From the NCBI RefSeq assembly GCF_900230195.1, contig NZ_OCNE01000005.1, positions 245,475 through 309,474 of the forward strand: DNA of 64,000 nucleotides, given 5' to 3'. A program made the translations under genes and the position numbers. The first letter of the stretch is position 1. Every line of letters starts with the position of its first letter. This document shows positions 8,683-18,465 of the stretch, piece after piece. This DNA is from Streptomyces zhaozhouensis (GTDB taxonomy: Bacteria; Actinomycetota; Actinomycetes; Streptomycetales; Streptomycetaceae). Under the pieces are notes generated by a model. It was not told the DNA's origin and did no database searches. It saw only the letters and a list, made by a program, of their open reading frames with translations.

Positions 8683-8729
8683 CCCACGTCGGCCGGTGCC
8701 GGACCGGTCCGTTCAACCGCCCTTTCCGG

Positions 8730-9983
8730 TCATCCGTCCGCCGGCCGCGGCCCCAGCCGGGCCCGGCCGGCCCGCGCGGCGCGCGCCGGCCGGGCGACCG
8801 CCCGCCACCACGGGTCGGCGGGCGGCGGCGCGGCCGGCTCCACGGAGCCCCCCGGCCGGGGCGCCGCGACCGGCACGCCCGCCTTCTCGGCGGCGGCGAG
8901 CGTCAGCTCCACCGGCTCGTCCCAGGAGTGCGGGCCCAGGTTGAACGTCCCCCAGTGCACCGGCATCAGCAGCCCGGCCTCCCCCTCGCCCGCCAGGTCG
9001 AGGTGGGCGCGGACGCCCTGCTCCGGCGTCATGTGGATGTCGGGCCAGAACCGCTCGCTGTACGCGCCTATCTGGATCATCGTCGCGTCGAACGGGCCGT
9101 GCTCCCGCCCGGTCTCGGCGAAGCCGGGGAAGTAGCCGGTGTCCCCGCTGTGGTAGATCCGGTGCTCGGGCCCCGCGACCACCCAGGACGCCCAGAGCGT
9201 CTGCCAGCGGTCGAGCAGGCCCCGGCCGCAGAAGTGCTGGCCGGGGGCGGCCGTCAGCGTCAGCGCGCCGACGCGGGTCGACTCGTGCCAGTCCAGCTCG
9301 GCTATCCGCTCGGCCGGCACGCCCCAGTGCTCCAGGTGCGCGCCGACCCCCAGCGGCACGGCGAAGACCGCGTCCCCGGCGACCAGCGCGCGCACCGTCG
9401 CCATGTCGAGGTGGTCGTAGTGGTCGTGCGAGATCACGACCGCGTCCACCTCGCCCAGCTCGGAGGGCAGGATCGGCAGCGGGTGCAGCCGCTTGGGGCC
9501 GGCGAAGCCGAACGGGGAGCAGCGTTCGCCGAAGACCGGGTCGAAGAGCACCCGGTGGCCGTCGATCTCGGCGAGCACACTGGCGTGGCCCAGCCAGGTC
9601 AGCCGCAGCCCGGAGGCGGGCGGCCCCGCGTCGTCGCCCAGCCACGCCGGCCTGGCCAGCGGCGGCTGGCGCAGCGGCGTGCGCCGGCCGCGGGCGTCGT
9701 CCCCGGCCATCGCCCGCAGCACGGCGGGGGCGTCACGGAGGCCGGTCATGCGGATCGGCCGGTCGTTGCGGAAGGCGCCGTCGCGGTACTGCGGCGAGCG
9801 GCGGATCCGCGCCAACCGCTCCCCGGTCGGCCGGGCGCCGAACGAGGCGGGGCGGAGCCGCGCCAACGCGCCGCCGAGGGACGCGCGGCGGGCGGGGGGC
9901 GTGCGGGGCTGGGACAACGCGACCTCCGGAACGCGGGTACCCGGAACGGGTATGTCCGTCAGCGTAGTTGATCGCTCGGACAT
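8730..9983 (-). CDS. Metallo-beta-lactamase-fold hydrolase (NAPE-PLD/UlaG-like)
   Basis: 417-aa hydrolase with the metal-binding HDHYDH motif and further ligand-like residues in YHSGDTG and PVHWGTF. The sequence WLGHASVLAEIDG..VLFDPVF just before it is typical of the NAPE-PLD/UlaG branch. The N-terminal 100 residues are basic and include MTGLRDAPAVLRAM. Start ATG at 9983 was chosen because upstream frame continues into the divergent gluconokinase gene. Substrate unknown; phosphodiesters or lactones are possible for this branch. Confidence 0.85.
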   Translation of the reverse strand: MSERSTTLTDIPVPGTRVPEVALSQPRTPPARRASLGGALARLRPASFGARPTGERLARIRRSPQYRDGAFRNDRPIRMTGLRDAPAVLRAMAGDDARGRRTPLRQPPLARPAWLGDDAGPPASGLRLTWLGHASVLAEIDGHRVLFDPVFGERCSPFGFAGPKRLHPLPILPSELGEVDAVVISHDHYDHLDMATVRALVAGDAVFAVPLGVGAHLEHWGVPAERIAELDWHESTRVGALTLTAAPGQHFCGRGLLDRWQTLWASWVVAGPEHRIYHSGDTGYFPGFAETGREHGPFDATMIQIGAYSERFWPDIHMTPEQGVRAHLDLAGEGEAGLLMPVHWGTFNLGPHSWDEPVELTLAAAEKAGVPVAAPRPGGSVEPAAPPPADPWWRAVARPARAARAGRARLGPRPADG

Positions 9984-10059
9984 TCCCCGGAGGGGTCCGT
10001 TCCGCCCGCCGGTCGGACGGTGTTTGCCGTGCGTCCCGGAGGCGGGCGATAGTGGGGGC

Positions 10060-10572
10060 ATGACTGTAACCACCGTGGTCGTGATGGGTGTGTCGGGTGT
10101 GGGGAAGACCACGGTGGCGCGGCCGTTGGCCGAGCGCCTGGGGGTGCCGTTCGCGGAGGCCGACGAGTTCCACTCGCCGGAGAACATCGCCAAGATGTCG
10201 GCCGGCACCCCGCTCACCGACGAGGACCGCCGGCCCTGGCTCGAGTCGATCGGCGACTGGCTGCGGGAGCGCCGCCGCACCGGCGAGGGCGGCGTGGTGA
10301 CCTGCTCGGCGTTGAAGCGCTCCTATCGCGACCTGCTGCGCGCCGGGGCCGAGGGCGAGGTCTTCTTCCTGCATCTGTCGGGCTCGCCGGAGCTGGTGGG
10401 CGAGCGGATGGCGCGCCGCACCGACCACTTCATGCCGCCGTCGCTGCTGCGCAGCCAGTTGGCGACGCTGGAGCCGCTGGGCCCGGACGAGCACGGGGTG
10501 GTGCTGGACGTCTCCCCCGGCGCCGACCGGCTGGTCGAGGAGGCGGCGCGGGCCGTCGGCCGGGAGGGCTGA
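10060..10572 (+). CDS. gntK: Gluconokinase
   Basis: 170-aa small thermoresistant-type gluconokinase, which phosphorylates gluconate to 6-phosphogluconate for the pentose phosphate pathway. The P-loop GVSGVGKTT is at residues 10-18, followed by the family's FAEADEFHSPENIAKMSAGTP substrate region, CSALKRSYRD and HLSGSPEL. Length is typical. It is divergent from the metallo-hydrolase with only 76 bases between the starts, and a GGGGG ribosome site precedes ATG 10060. It is not joined to a gluconate transporter here. Confidence 0.93.
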   Translation: MTVTTVVVMGVSGVGKTTVARPLAERLGVPFAEADEFHSPENIAKMSAGTPLTDEDRRPWLESIGDWLRERRRTGEGGVVTCSALKRSYRDLLRAGAEGEVFFLHLSGSPELVGERMARRTDHFMPPSLLRSQLATLEPLGPDEHGVVLDVSPGADRLVEEAARAVGREG

Positions 10573-10606
10573 GCCGCCGGGCGAACGATGACGCCCGCGC
10601 GGCGGC
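10573..10606 (+). terminator. Imperfect hairpin after gntK
   Basis: GCCGCCGGGCG at 10573-10583 pairs with CGCCC at 10592-10596 and GGCGGC at 10601-10606 with a 4-base bulge. It starts directly after the gntK stop and lies between convergent genes, so it is probably the terminator. Confidence 0.45.
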
Positions 10607-10652
10607 CCCGGGTGCAGCGGGGCGCGCCACGCGGGCGGACGGTCGCCTCGCG

Positions 10653-11657
10653 TCAGTCGCCGCCCCCGAAGGCGGCGTCGAACGAGGCGGTGGGCGGGGG
10701 ATAGTCGTAGGCGCGCAGCCGCGCGAGCGCCTCGGGCGCGCCGGCCAGCCGGTCCATCCCGGCGTCCTCCCACTCCACGGAGATGGGGCCCTGGTAGTCG
10801 ATGGCCCGCAGCAGCCGGAAGACGTCCTCCCAGGCCACGTCGCCGTGCCCGGCGGAGACGAAGTCCCAGCCGCGGCGCGGGTCGCCCCACGGCAGGTGCG
10901 AGCCGAGGCGGCCGTTGCGGCCGTCGAGCCGGCGGCGGGCCTCCTTGCAGTCGACGTGGTAGATCCGGTCCCGGAAGTCGTAGAGGAAGCCGGCCGGGTC
11001 GAGGTCCTGCCAGACGAAGTGGCTGGGGTCGAAGTTCAGGCCGAAGGCCGGCCGGTGGTCGACCGCTTCGAGGGCCTGCTTGGTCGTCCAGTAGTCATAG
11101 GCGATCTCGCCCGGGTGCACCTCGTGCGCGAACCGGACGCCCTCGGCGTCGAAGACGTCGAGGATCGGGTTCCAGCGGGTGGCGAAGTCCTCGTAGCCAC
11201 GCTCGATCATCCCGGGCGGGACCGGCGGGAACATGGCGACCAGGTGCCAGATCGAGGAACCGGTGAAACCGATCACGGTGTTGACGCCGAACTTGGCCGC
11301 CGCCCGCGCGGTGTCCTTGATCTCCTCGGCGGCGCGGGTGCGCACGCCCTCGGGGTCCCCGTCGCCGAAGATGCGGGCCGGCAGGATGCCCTCGTGGCGC
11401 TCGTCGATGATGAGGTCGCAGACGGCCTGGCCCACCAGGTGGTTGGAGATGGCCCAGCACTCCAGGCCGTACTTCTCCAGCAGCGCCTTGCGGCCGGCCA
11501 CGTAGTCGGGCTCGCTGAGGGCGCGGTCCACCTCGAAGTGGTCGCCCCAGCAGGCCAGTTCGAGACCGTCGTAGCCGAAGTCACGGGCCAGGCGGCAGAC
11601 CTCCTCCAGCGGGAGGTCGGCCCACTGGCCGGTGAACAGGGTGAACTTACGGGACAT
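10653..11657 (-). CDS. Sugar phosphate isomerase/epimerase (TIM barrel, IolE-like)
   Basis: 334-aa member of the xylose isomerase-like TIM-barrel family (AP endonuclease 2 fold). Metal/acid residues expected for the family are seen in [29 protein letters not shown] and [12 protein letters not shown] 11657 follows a GGAAGGAGA ribosome site. It is the last gene of the minus-strand sugar operon, 32 bases after the dehydrogenase gene. These two enzymes probably oxidise and then isomerise or dehydrate the imported sugar or cyclitol. The exact substrate cannot be told from sequence. Confidence 0.88.
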   Translation of the reverse strand: MSRKFTLFTGQWADLPLEEVCRLARDFGYDGLELACWGDHFEVDRALSEPDYVAGRKALLEKYGLECWAISNHLVGQAVCDLIIDERHEGILPARIFGDGDPEGVRTRAAEEIKDTARAAAKFGVNTVIGFTGSSIWHLVAMFPPVPPGMIERGYEDFATRWNPILDVFDAEGVRFAHEVHPGEIAYDYWTTKQALEAVDHRPAFGLNFDPSHFVWQDLDPAGFLYDFRDRIYHVDCKEARRRLDGRNGRLGSHLPWGDPRRGWDFVSAGHGDVAWEDVFRLLRAIDYQGPISVEWEDAGMDRLAGAPEALARLRAYDYPPPTASFDAAFGGGD

Positions 11658-11689
11658 GGGGTGCGTCTCCTTCCGTTGGGCGGCGGCGC

Positions 11690-12853
11690 TCACTCGGCAG
11701 CCGGGACGGGGGTGTGCACGGCGTTCTTCTCCGCGCTCTCCTCGATGGCGGCGAGCACCCGCTGCACCTGGAGGCCGTCGGCGAACGACGGCCTGGGCTG
11801 GGTACCGTCGGCGATCGCCTGCACCAGGTCCCTCGCCTGGTGGGCGAAGGTGTGCTCGTAGCCGAGCCCGTGGCCCGGGGGCCACCAGCCCTCAAGGAAC
11901 GGGTGGTCCGGCTCGGTCACCAGGATCCGCCGGAAACCGCCCTCGCTGGCCGGCTGGTCGTTGTCGTAGAACTCCAGCTCGTTCAGCCGCTCCAGGTCGA
12001 ACGCCAACGAGCCACGGGAGCCGTTGAGTTCGACGCGCAGCGCGTTCTTGCGGCCGGTGGCGAACCGGCTGACCTCGAAGGAAGCCAGCGCCCCCGAGGT
12101 CAGCCGGCCGCTGAAGAGAGCGGCGTCGTCGACCGTGACCTGGCCGAACCCGCTGCCGTCCGGCAGCTCCCGCTCCTTGACGAAGGTCTCGGTGTGCGCC
12201 GAGACACCGGTGATCAGCTCGCCGGTGAGGTGCTGCGTCAGGTCGACGACGTGCGCGCCGAGGTCGCCGAGCGCGCCGGAGCCGGCCAGCTCCTTGCGGA
12301 GCCGCCAGACCAGCTTCAGCTCGGGGTCGGCGCCCCAGTCCTGGAGGTAGACGGCGCGGACGTGGCGCAGCGCGCCGATCCGCCCGTCGGCCACCAGCTT
12401 GCGCGCGAGGGCCAGCGCCGGCACGCGCCGGTAGTTGAAGCCGACCATCGCCAACTGGCCGCGCTCGCGCGCCGCCTCGGCGGCGGCGACCATGGCCTCG
12501 GCCTCGGCGACCGTATTGGCCAGCGGCTTCTCGCACAGCACGTGCTTGCCGGCCTCCAGCGCGGCGATGGCGATCTCCGCGTGGCTGTCGCCGGGTGAGC
12601 AGATGTCGACGAGTTGGACGTCGTCCCTGGCGATCAGCGCGCGCCAGTCGGTCTCGGTGGCGGCCCAGCCCAACTTGTCGGCCGCCGCGGTGGCCTTCGC
12701 CCGGTCACGGCCGCACACCGCGGCCATGACCGGCGAGAGGGGGAGGTCGAAGGCACGCCCGACGGAGCGCCACCCCTGGGAGTGCGCGGCGCCCATGAAG
12801 GCGTAGCCGACCATGCCCACACCGAGTGTCGGGCTTGTGGAGGGGTTTGGCAT
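11690..12853 (-). CDS. Gfo/Idh/MocA-family NAD(P)-dependent dehydrogenase
   Basis: 387 aa. The N-terminal Rossmann fold starts with [18 protein letters not shown]. The signature [15 protein letters not shown] near residue 97 and [14 protein letters not shown] near 198 are typical of inositol- and glucose-type dehydrogenases of this family. It should oxidise a hydroxyl of the sugar or inositol brought in by the adjacent ABC importer. It sits 13 bases downstream of the binding-protein gene and upstream of a TIM-barrel isomerase, an arrangement common in carbohydrate catabolic operons. Confidence 0.9.
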   Translation of the reverse strand: MPNPSTSPTLGVGMVGYAFMGAAHSQGWRSVGRAFDLPLSPVMAAVCGRDRAKATAAADKLGWAATETDWRALIARDDVQLVDICSPGDSHAEIAIAALEAGKHVLCEKPLANTVAEAEAMVAAAEAARERGQLAMVGFNYRRVPALALARKLVADGRIGALRHVRAVYLQDWGADPELKLVWRLRKELAGSGALGDLGAHVVDLTQHLTGELITGVSAHTETFVKERELPDGSGFGQVTVDDAALFSGRLTSGALASFEVSRFATGRKNALRVELNGSRGSLAFDLERLNELEFYDNDQPASEGGFRRILVTEPDHPFLEGWWPPGHGLGYEHTFAHQARDLVQAIADGTQPRPSFADGLQVQRVLAAIEESAEKNAVHTPVPAAE

Positions 12854-12866
12854 GGAGAGATCCCTG

Positions 12867-13919
12867 TCAGTTGAAACCGGTCGGCAGGTACTGCTCGACG
12901 TTGTCCTTGGTCACGACGGCCGAGTAGAGCTGGATGAAGGACGGGATCTCGAACTCGGCGAGCCCGCCGATCCCCTTCGCCTGGGCGCAGGCCCTCGCCA
13001 GGTCGATCGCCGAGGCGGCCATCGTGGGCGGGTAGAGCACCGTGGCCTTGAGCACGGTGTTGTCGGCCTGGATGGCCTCCATCACGTGCTGGGAACCGGC
13101 GCCGCCCACCATGAAGAACTCGTCGCGGCCGGCCTGGTCGATGGCGCGCTCGGCGCCCACGCCCTGGTCGTCGTCGTGGTTCCACAGGGCGTCGAACTCG
13201 GGAACGGCCTGGAGCAGACCGGACATGACGTCCTGGCCCGACTCGACGGTGAACTCCGCCGCCTGGCGGGCGACCTTCTCGATGTTCGGGTAGTTCGCGA
13301 GCGCGTCGTCGAAGCCCTGGGTGCGCTGCACGGTGAGTTCGAGGTTGTCCGGGCCCGAGAGTTCGACGACCCTCGCCCCCTCCACGTCCTTGAGCTGCTC
13401 GCCGATGTAGTGGCCGGCGTTCAACCCCATACCGTAGTTGTCGCCGCCGACCCAGCAGCGGTACGCCTGGGGTGTGTCGAAGACGCGGTCGAGGTTGATC
13501 ACCGGGATGCCGGCGTTCATCGCGGAGAGCGCGACCTGGGTCAGCGAACGGCCGTCGGCCGGGAGGATCACCAGGACGTCGACCTGGCTGTTGATCAGGC
13601 TCTCTATCTGGCCGATCTGCTGCGCCGTGTCGTTGGAGCCCTCGGTGATCTCCAGGGTGACGTCGTCGTACTCCTCGGCGCGGCTCCTGGCGTGCTCGTT
13701 GATCGCGCTGAGCCAGCCGTGGTCGGCCTGGGGGCCGGCGAAGCCGATGGTGACGTCCGGGCCCGACTCCTCGTTGGAGGCGGCCTGGTTCCGCTCCGAG
13801 CCGCCGCTGTCGTCGTCGTTGCTCTCGTTGCTCGTACAGCCGGCGAGGAAGACCCCCGCGCCGGCGGCGGCTCCGCCGAAGAGGAGGCCTCTGCGGCCCA
13901 GTCCTGAGGGCATGTTCAT
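12867..13919 (-). CDS. Sugar ABC transporter substrate-binding lipoprotein (RbsB type)
   Basis: 350-aa periplasmic-binding-protein-like lipoprotein. The N-terminus has a twin-arginine pair (GRRGLLFG), a hydrophobic region and the lipobox LAGC with Cys28. A Ser/Asn/Asp-rich linker follows, then the RbsB-like core (GFAGPQADHGWLSAIN, DVLVILPADG, VPVINLDR). These proteins bind pentoses, inositol or other small polyols outside the membrane. It follows the permease gene by 54 bases. Confidence 0.92.
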   Translation of the reverse strand: MNMPSGLGRRGLLFGGAAAGAGVFLAGCTSNESNDDDSGGSERNQAASNEESGPDVTIGFAGPQADHGWLSAINEHARSRAEEYDDVTLEITEGSNDTAQQIGQIESLINSQVDVLVILPADGRSLTQVALSAMNAGIPVINLDRVFDTPQAYRCWVGGDNYGMGLNAGHYIGEQLKDVEGARVVELSGPDNLELTVQRTQGFDDALANYPNIEKVARQAAEFTVESGQDVMSGLLQAVPEFDALWNHDDDQGVGAERAIDQAGRDEFFMVGGAGSQHVMEAIQADNTVLKATVLYPPTMAASAIDLARACAQAKGIGGLAEFEIPSFIQLYSAVVTKDNVEQYLPTGFN

Positions 13920-13973
13920 GAGGAGGAACCTTCCATGGTCAAAAAACGCGGTCAGTCAGAGTGGTGCGGGTGC

Positions 13974-15041
13974 CTAGGTGGTGTGACTGGCGGATCGACG
14001 CTGGAGCAGCACGGCGGCCACGACGATGGCGCCGGTGGCGATCTGCTGGAAGGCGCTCTCCAGGTTGTTCAGCACGAAGAGGTTGGTGATCAGCGTGAAG
14101 ACGAGGACACCGAGCACGGAGCCGATGATGGTGCCGCGACCGCCGGTGAGGAGGGTTCCGCCGATGATGGCGGCGGCGATGGAGTTCAGCTCGTAGAGGT
14201 TGCCGTTGGTGTTCTGGCCGGAGCCGGAGAGCACGACGAGCATGAACGCGGCGATGCCGCAGCAGAGTCCGGACAGGGCGTAGATCATCAGCCGCTGGCG
14301 CTTGACCGCGATGCCGGCGAGCCGGGCCGCCTCGGCGTTGCCGCCGATGGCCACGGTGCGGCGCCCGAAGGTGGTGCGGTTGAGCAGCACCCAGCCGAGG
14401 GCGGTGATCACGGCGAAGATGATGACCAGCGGGGGGATGCCGAGGATGTAGGAGTCGCGCCGGCCGAGGTCGAGCACCGAGTCGACGGTGACCATCTGGG
14501 TGGAGCCGCCGGTGATCTCCAGGGAGAGGCCGCGCGCCGAGACCATCATGGCGAGGGTGGCGACGAAGGGCACCATCGGTCCGTAGGCGATCAGCACGCC
14601 GTTGACCAGGCCGCAGCCGACGCCGACCGCCAGGGCGCAGAAGATCATGCCGCCCATGCCGAACTCCTGGGTGGCGACCGTGGTGCACCACACCGAGGCG
14701 AGGGCGACGATGGCGCCGACGGAGAGGTCGATGCCCCCGCCGATCATCACGAAGGTCATGCCGACGGTGACGACACCGATCACGGAAGCCTGGGTGAGCA
14801 CCAGTTGGAGATTGTTGGTGTCCAGGAACTGATCGCCCGCGGTGATCGCGCCGATCACGCAGAGGATGGCCAGCACGCCGAGCAGCGACAGCGTGTGCAG
14901 GTCGAAGAGCTTGCCGAGGACCAGCCTCGGCCCCTGTCCGGGCCCCTTGTCTCCGGTGGCGGCCGCCGGGGGCGGGCCCGGTGGCGCCGGCTTGTCGAGC
15001 GAGGCGGTCGCGGACGGTTCTGGGGTGGCGCCAGTGGTCAC
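13974..15041 (-). CDS. Sugar ABC transporter permease (RbsC type)
   Basis: 355-aa permease of the CUT2 ribose/inositol family with 8-10 hydrophobic segments and the signature MIGGGIDLSVGAIVAL near residue 115. The start is a GTG at 15041 that overlaps the stop of the ATPase gene as GTGA, so the two proteins are probably made in equal amounts. The first 50 residues are a Pro/Ala-rich cytoplasmic extension before the first membrane segment. Confidence 0.92.
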   Translation of the reverse strand: MTTGATPEPSATASLDKPAPPGPPPAAATGDKGPGQGPRLVLGKLFDLHTLSLLGVLAILCVIGAITAGDQFLDTNNLQLVLTQASVIGVVTVGMTFVMIGGGIDLSVGAIVALASVWCTTVATQEFGMGGMIFCALAVGVGCGLVNGVLIAYGPMVPFVATLAMMVSARGLSLEITGGSTQMVTVDSVLDLGRRDSYILGIPPLVIIFAVITALGWVLLNRTTFGRRTVAIGGNAEAARLAGIAVKRQRLMIYALSGLCCGIAAFMLVVLSGSGQNTNGNLYELNSIAAAIIGGTLLTGGRGTIIGSVLGVLVFTLITNLFVLNNLESAFQQIATGAIVVAAVLLQRRSASHTT

Positions 15042-16558
15042 GCCTGGCTCCCTTCCATGACGAGGTCGAGAACCCGGTGCTCGTCGAGCTCCCGGGCCGG
15101 TGCGGTGTGCACCACCTGGCCCTCCCGCAGCACCAGCACCCGGTCGGCGAGCCCGAGGACCTCGGGTATCTCGCTGGAGACCAGCAGGACGGCGACGCCG
15201 TCGTCGGCCAGGCGGCGGATCAGGGTGTACAACTCGGCCCGGGCGCCGACGTCCACCCCTCGGGTGGGCTCGTCGAGCAGCAGGACCTTGCAGCGGCGGA
15301 GCAGCCAGCGGGCCAGCACGGCCTTCTGCTGGTTGCCGCCGGAGAGGGTGCGGATCGCCGCGTCCGGGTTGTCCGGCCGCAGCGACAGCTCCTTGATGTT
15401 GCTGTGCGCGGCATCGCGTTCGCCGGAGCGGTCCAGCCAGCCGCCCCGGGAGAAGCGGGGCAGCGAGGAGATCGAGACGTTGCGGGTCACGGACTCCAAC
15501 ATGAACAGCGCCTGCGCCTTGCGCTCCTCGGGGGCGAGCCCGAGGCCGGCGCGGACCGCGGAGATGACGCTGCCGGGGCGCAGCCGCTTGCCCTCGACGC
15601 GGACCGTTCCGCCGGTGGGGGTCCTGGCGCCGTAGAGGGTCTCCAGGATCTCGGAGCGGCCGGAGCCGACGAGGCCGGCCAGGCCGACGATCTCGCCGGG
15701 CCGGATCTCCAGGTCCAGCGGGTCGAACTCCCCGGCGCGGGTGAGCGCTTCGGCGACGAGCACCGGCTCGTCCGCCGCGGAGTCGAACGGTGCGGCGCGC
15801 CGCGGGAAGGAGTACTCGACGTCGCGGCCGGTCATCAGGGCGACGATGTCCTTGGTCGCGGTCTCCTTGGCCGGCAGGCCCCGGGCGACGGCGCGGCCGT
15901 CCTTGAGCACGGTGACCCGGTCGCCGATGCGGCGGATCTCCTCCAGCCGGTGCGAGATGTAGACGACGGCCACGTTGTCGGCGGTCAGGTTCTCCACGAT
16001 GCGGAAGAGGTTGCCGACCTCGTCGGGGTCGAGCACGGCCGACGGCTCGTCCATCACGATGAGCCTGGTGTCGTGGGACAGTGCCCTGGCCATGCTGACG
16101 ATCTGCTGGCCTGCGGAGGAGAGGTCGCCGACGATGGTGTCGGGGTGGATCTCCGGGTGGCCGAGCCTGGCCAGCAGTTCTGAGGTGCGGGTCCTGGCCT
16201 CGCCGCGGCGCACGAAGCCGGCGGTCGCCCTCTCGTGGCCCAGGTGCACGTTCTCGGCGACCGAGAGGTGGAGCACCAGGTCGAGTTCCTGGTAGATGGT
16301 CGAGATGCCCAGGCGCATCGCCGAGACCGGGTTGGAGAGGGCGACCCGCTCGCCCTGCCAGGTGATCTCGCCGGTGTCCGGCTGGTGGGCGCCGGCGACG
16401 ACCTTGATCAGGGTGGACTTGCCCGCGCCGTTCTGGCCCAGCAGGCAGTGCACCTCGCCCGGCAGCACCTCCAGGTCCACACCGTCCAGGGCGCGGACCC
16501 CGGGGAAGGACTTGGTGATGCCGGAGAGGGTGAGTATCGGTGGTGGCGCGCTTGCCAT
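15038..16558 (-). CDS. Sugar ABC transporter ATPase with two nucleotide domains (RbsA type)
   Basis: 506-aa double ATPase. The first half has Walker A GQNGAGKST, signature LSSAGQQIVSMA and Walker B LIVMDEPSA. The second half has the degenerate Walker A GLVGSGRSE usual for RbsA, then LSGGNQQK and VLLLDEPTRGVD. ATG 16558 follows an AGGAG ribosome site. It energises uptake through the RbsC-type permease. The gene lies 128 bases after the ROK regulator on the same strand. Confidence 0.94.
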   Translation of the reverse strand: MASAPPPILTLSGITKSFPGVRALDGVDLEVLPGEVHCLLGQNGAGKSTLIKVVAGAHQPDTGEITWQGERVALSNPVSAMRLGISTIYQELDLVLHLSVAENVHLGHERATAGFVRRGEARTRTSELLARLGHPEIHPDTIVGDLSSAGQQIVSMARALSHDTRLIVMDEPSAVLDPDEVGNLFRIVENLTADNVAVVYISHRLEEIRRIGDRVTVLKDGRAVARGLPAKETATKDIVALMTGRDVEYSFPRRAAPFDSAADEPVLVAEALTRAGEFDPLDLEIRPGEIVGLAGLVGSGRSEILETLYGARTPTGGTVRVEGKRLRPGSVISAVRAGLGLAPEERKAQALFMLESVTRNVSISSLPRFSRGGWLDRSGERDAAHSNIKELSLRPDNPDAAIRTLSGGNQQKAVLARWLLRRCKVLLLDEPTRGVDVGARAELYTLIRRLADDGVAVLLVSSEIPEVLGLADRVLVLREGQVVHTAPARELDEHRVLDLVMEGSQA

Positions 16559-16628
16559 GCTGGTCTCCTGGGCAACGGTGCCGGTGCGCGGACATGCGGG
16601 GGTAGGGCTGCGGCGGTGCCGGTGGTGC

Positions 16629-16648
16629 GCCGGCCGTCACGGGCCGGC
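16629..16648 (-). terminator. Hairpin between the ROK gene and the ABC genes
   Basis: GCCGGCC at 16629-16635 pairs with GGCCGGC at 16642-16648 around a 6-base loop, in the 128-base gap. It may attenuate read-through from the regulator gene or act as an mRNA processing signal. No U-tract is seen. Confidence 0.35.
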
Positions 16649-16686
16649 CGGGCCCGCGGTGCGGCCCGGGGGTGGGTCGGTACGGC

Positions 16687-17874
16687 TCAGGTCGGGGTGT
16701 AGCTGAACAGGTGGTCGCTGATCAGGCGGGCGGCGCCGGTCACCCCGGCGACGGGCCCGAGTTCGCCGAGGACGATGGGCAGGTTCCCGGTGGCCAGCGG
16801 CAGGGACTGCCGGTAGACCTGGGTGCGGATGCTGGCGAGCAGGGTGTGGCCGAGGCCGGTCACCCCGCCGCCGATCACCACGAGCGCGGGGTTGAAGAAG
16901 CTGACCAGGGCCGCGATCACCTGTCCGGTGCGCGCGCCGCCCTGGCGGATGAGATCGAGCGAGGCGACGTCGCCCGCGGCGGCGGCCCCGGCCACGTCGG
17001 ACGCGGTCAGCGCGCCGGCCGCCTCCAGCCGCGAGGCCAGCTCGACGGAACGGCCGTCCCTGGCCGCCTGTTCGGCGTCCCTGGCGAGCGCGGCGCCGCC
17101 GAAGTACGCCTCCAGGCAGCCCCGGTTGCCGCAGGGGCACTGCCGCCCGTCGGCCTCGACCTGGATGTGTCCGATGTCGCCCGCGCTGCCGGTGGCACCG
17201 CGGTGCACCTTGCCGTCGGCCACGACGCCGCAGCCGATGCCGGTGCCGATCTTGACGCAGATGAAGTCCTGGACGGAGTGGGCGACTCCGGCGTGCCGCT
17301 CGCCCAGCGCCATCAGGTTCACGTCGTTGTCGACCATGATCGGGCAGCCGAGCTCCTGGCTGAGCACCTCGCGGACGGGGAACCCGTCCCAGCCGGGCAT
17401 GATCGGGGGCGCGACCGGCACGCCGTCGGGGAAGCGCACCGGGCCGGGAACGCCGATCCCGGCACCGTCGAAGTGCTCGGCCAGGCCCGCGTTCCGCAGC
17501 TTCTCCGCCATGGACAGGACCTGCTCGAAGACCGCGACGGGCCCCTCGCGGACGTCCATCCGCTCGGTGAGGTGGCCGAGGATCTCCAACTCGGGCCCGG
17601 TGACGGCCACATCGAGGGACGTGGCGCCGATGTCCACGCCCAGGAACCGCAGTTCCGGCGCGAGCCGCACGTTGTGCGAGCGGCGTCCGCCCCGGGAGGC
17701 GGCGAAACCGTCGCCGACCACGAGTCCCGTCTGGAGCAGTCGGTCGATCTCCACGGCCAGCTTGGAACGCGACAGCTCGATCTGGTCGCCGAGCTGCGCC
17801 CTGGAACTGGGGCCCGCGTCCCGCAGCAGCCGAAGCAGCCGCGCCTGGTGCGCGTTCGCGGGCCGAGCCGTCAT
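16687..17874 (-). CDS. ROK-family transcriptional regulator of the sugar operon
   Basis: 395 aa. The first 80 residues form a winged helix-turn-helix (RLLRDAGPSSRAQLGDQIELSRSKLAVEIDRLL). The rest is a ROK sugar-kinase-like domain with the DNA/phosphate loop GVDIGATS and the zinc motif CPCGNRGCLEA. ATG 17874 was chosen because upstream frame is low-complexity and lacks the helix. It heads the operon and is likely its local regulator. A 10-bp inverted repeat about 100 bases upstream (17974-18009) is a candidate autoregulatory operator. Confidence 0.9.
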   Translation of the reverse strand: MTARPANAHQARLLRLLRDAGPSSRAQLGDQIELSRSKLAVEIDRLLQTGLVVGDGFAASRGGRRSHNVRLAPELRFLGVDIGATSLDVAVTGPELEILGHLTERMDVREGPVAVFEQVLSMAEKLRNAGLAEHFDGAGIGVPGPVRFPDGVPVAPPIMPGWDGFPVREVLSQELGCPIMVDNDVNLMALGERHAGVAHSVQDFICVKIGTGIGCGVVADGKVHRGATGSAGDIGHIQVEADGRQCPCGNRGCLEAYFGGAALARDAEQAARDGRSVELASRLEAAGALTASDVAGAAAAGDVASLDLIRQGGARTGQVIAALVSFFNPALVVIGGGVTGLGHTLLASIRTQVYRQSLPLATGNLPIVLGELGPVAGVTGAARLISDHLFSYTPT

Positions 17875-18465
17875 GCGCCTCACGCTGCCCCTCCCGCCAC
17901 CGTCGGCATCGATCCCCGACACGAGGTCCGTACCGGGCTTGCCGAGGGAATGTAGCAGCGTGAAGGCGGGCAGGGAAGAAGTTCTGCATGAATCGCTGAA
18001 ACTTCTTCCTCGTTGAGGACAAAGCCTCGCGAGCCACCCCTCTGACCTGCGAAGTCCCCCGCCCCCCGCACGTCGCCCCGCAGCCGCCCCTCGCCGCGTT
18101 CCGTTTTCCCCTCCCCCGCGCCCTCCCGGGTCGGCGCCCGGACGGGCGCCACCGGGACGAACGGGCACTCAGCCGGGCGTGAGCGGCCCTTCGCGCGCCC
18201 GAACCACCCGAACGGTGGCGGGCGCGTCGACGCGTTGAGGAGCGCGGGGGCGCGCGACGGGGCTTCCGCTTGACGCGGACCCGGTCGTGAACGCCCGGTG
18301 TGCCCGGCGTGCGGCCCTGGTGTGCTCCGGTCACCCGGGGGCATCCGAGAGGGGGAGCGCCGTAAACTCACGGAGGGGGAACCGAGGACCAACGGGGGAG
18401 ACGGAGCCGGGTTCCCTCGCGCCGCGCCAGTCCGCGACCACCTCCTGCATTCGGGAACACTGCCT
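17875..18465. other. Divergent intergenic region between the ROK operon and the PAP2 gene
   Basis: 591 bases with no convincing gene. The left part carries the inverted repeat at 17974-18009 in locally AT-richer DNA, which suggests the ROK operon promoter. The right part must hold the PAP2 promoter; a GCCGTAAACTC stretch near 18360 is AT-rich but was not assigned. Confidence 0.5.
17974..18009. promoter_or_regulatory. Inverted repeat, candidate ROK operator
   Basis: GGAAGAAGTT at 17974-17983 is the exact reverse complement of AACTTCTTCC at 18000-18009, with a 16-base spacer. The arm-spacer layout fits a dimeric repressor binding on one face of the helix, and it sits upstream of the ROK gene. 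Binding is inferred. Confidence 0.6.
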
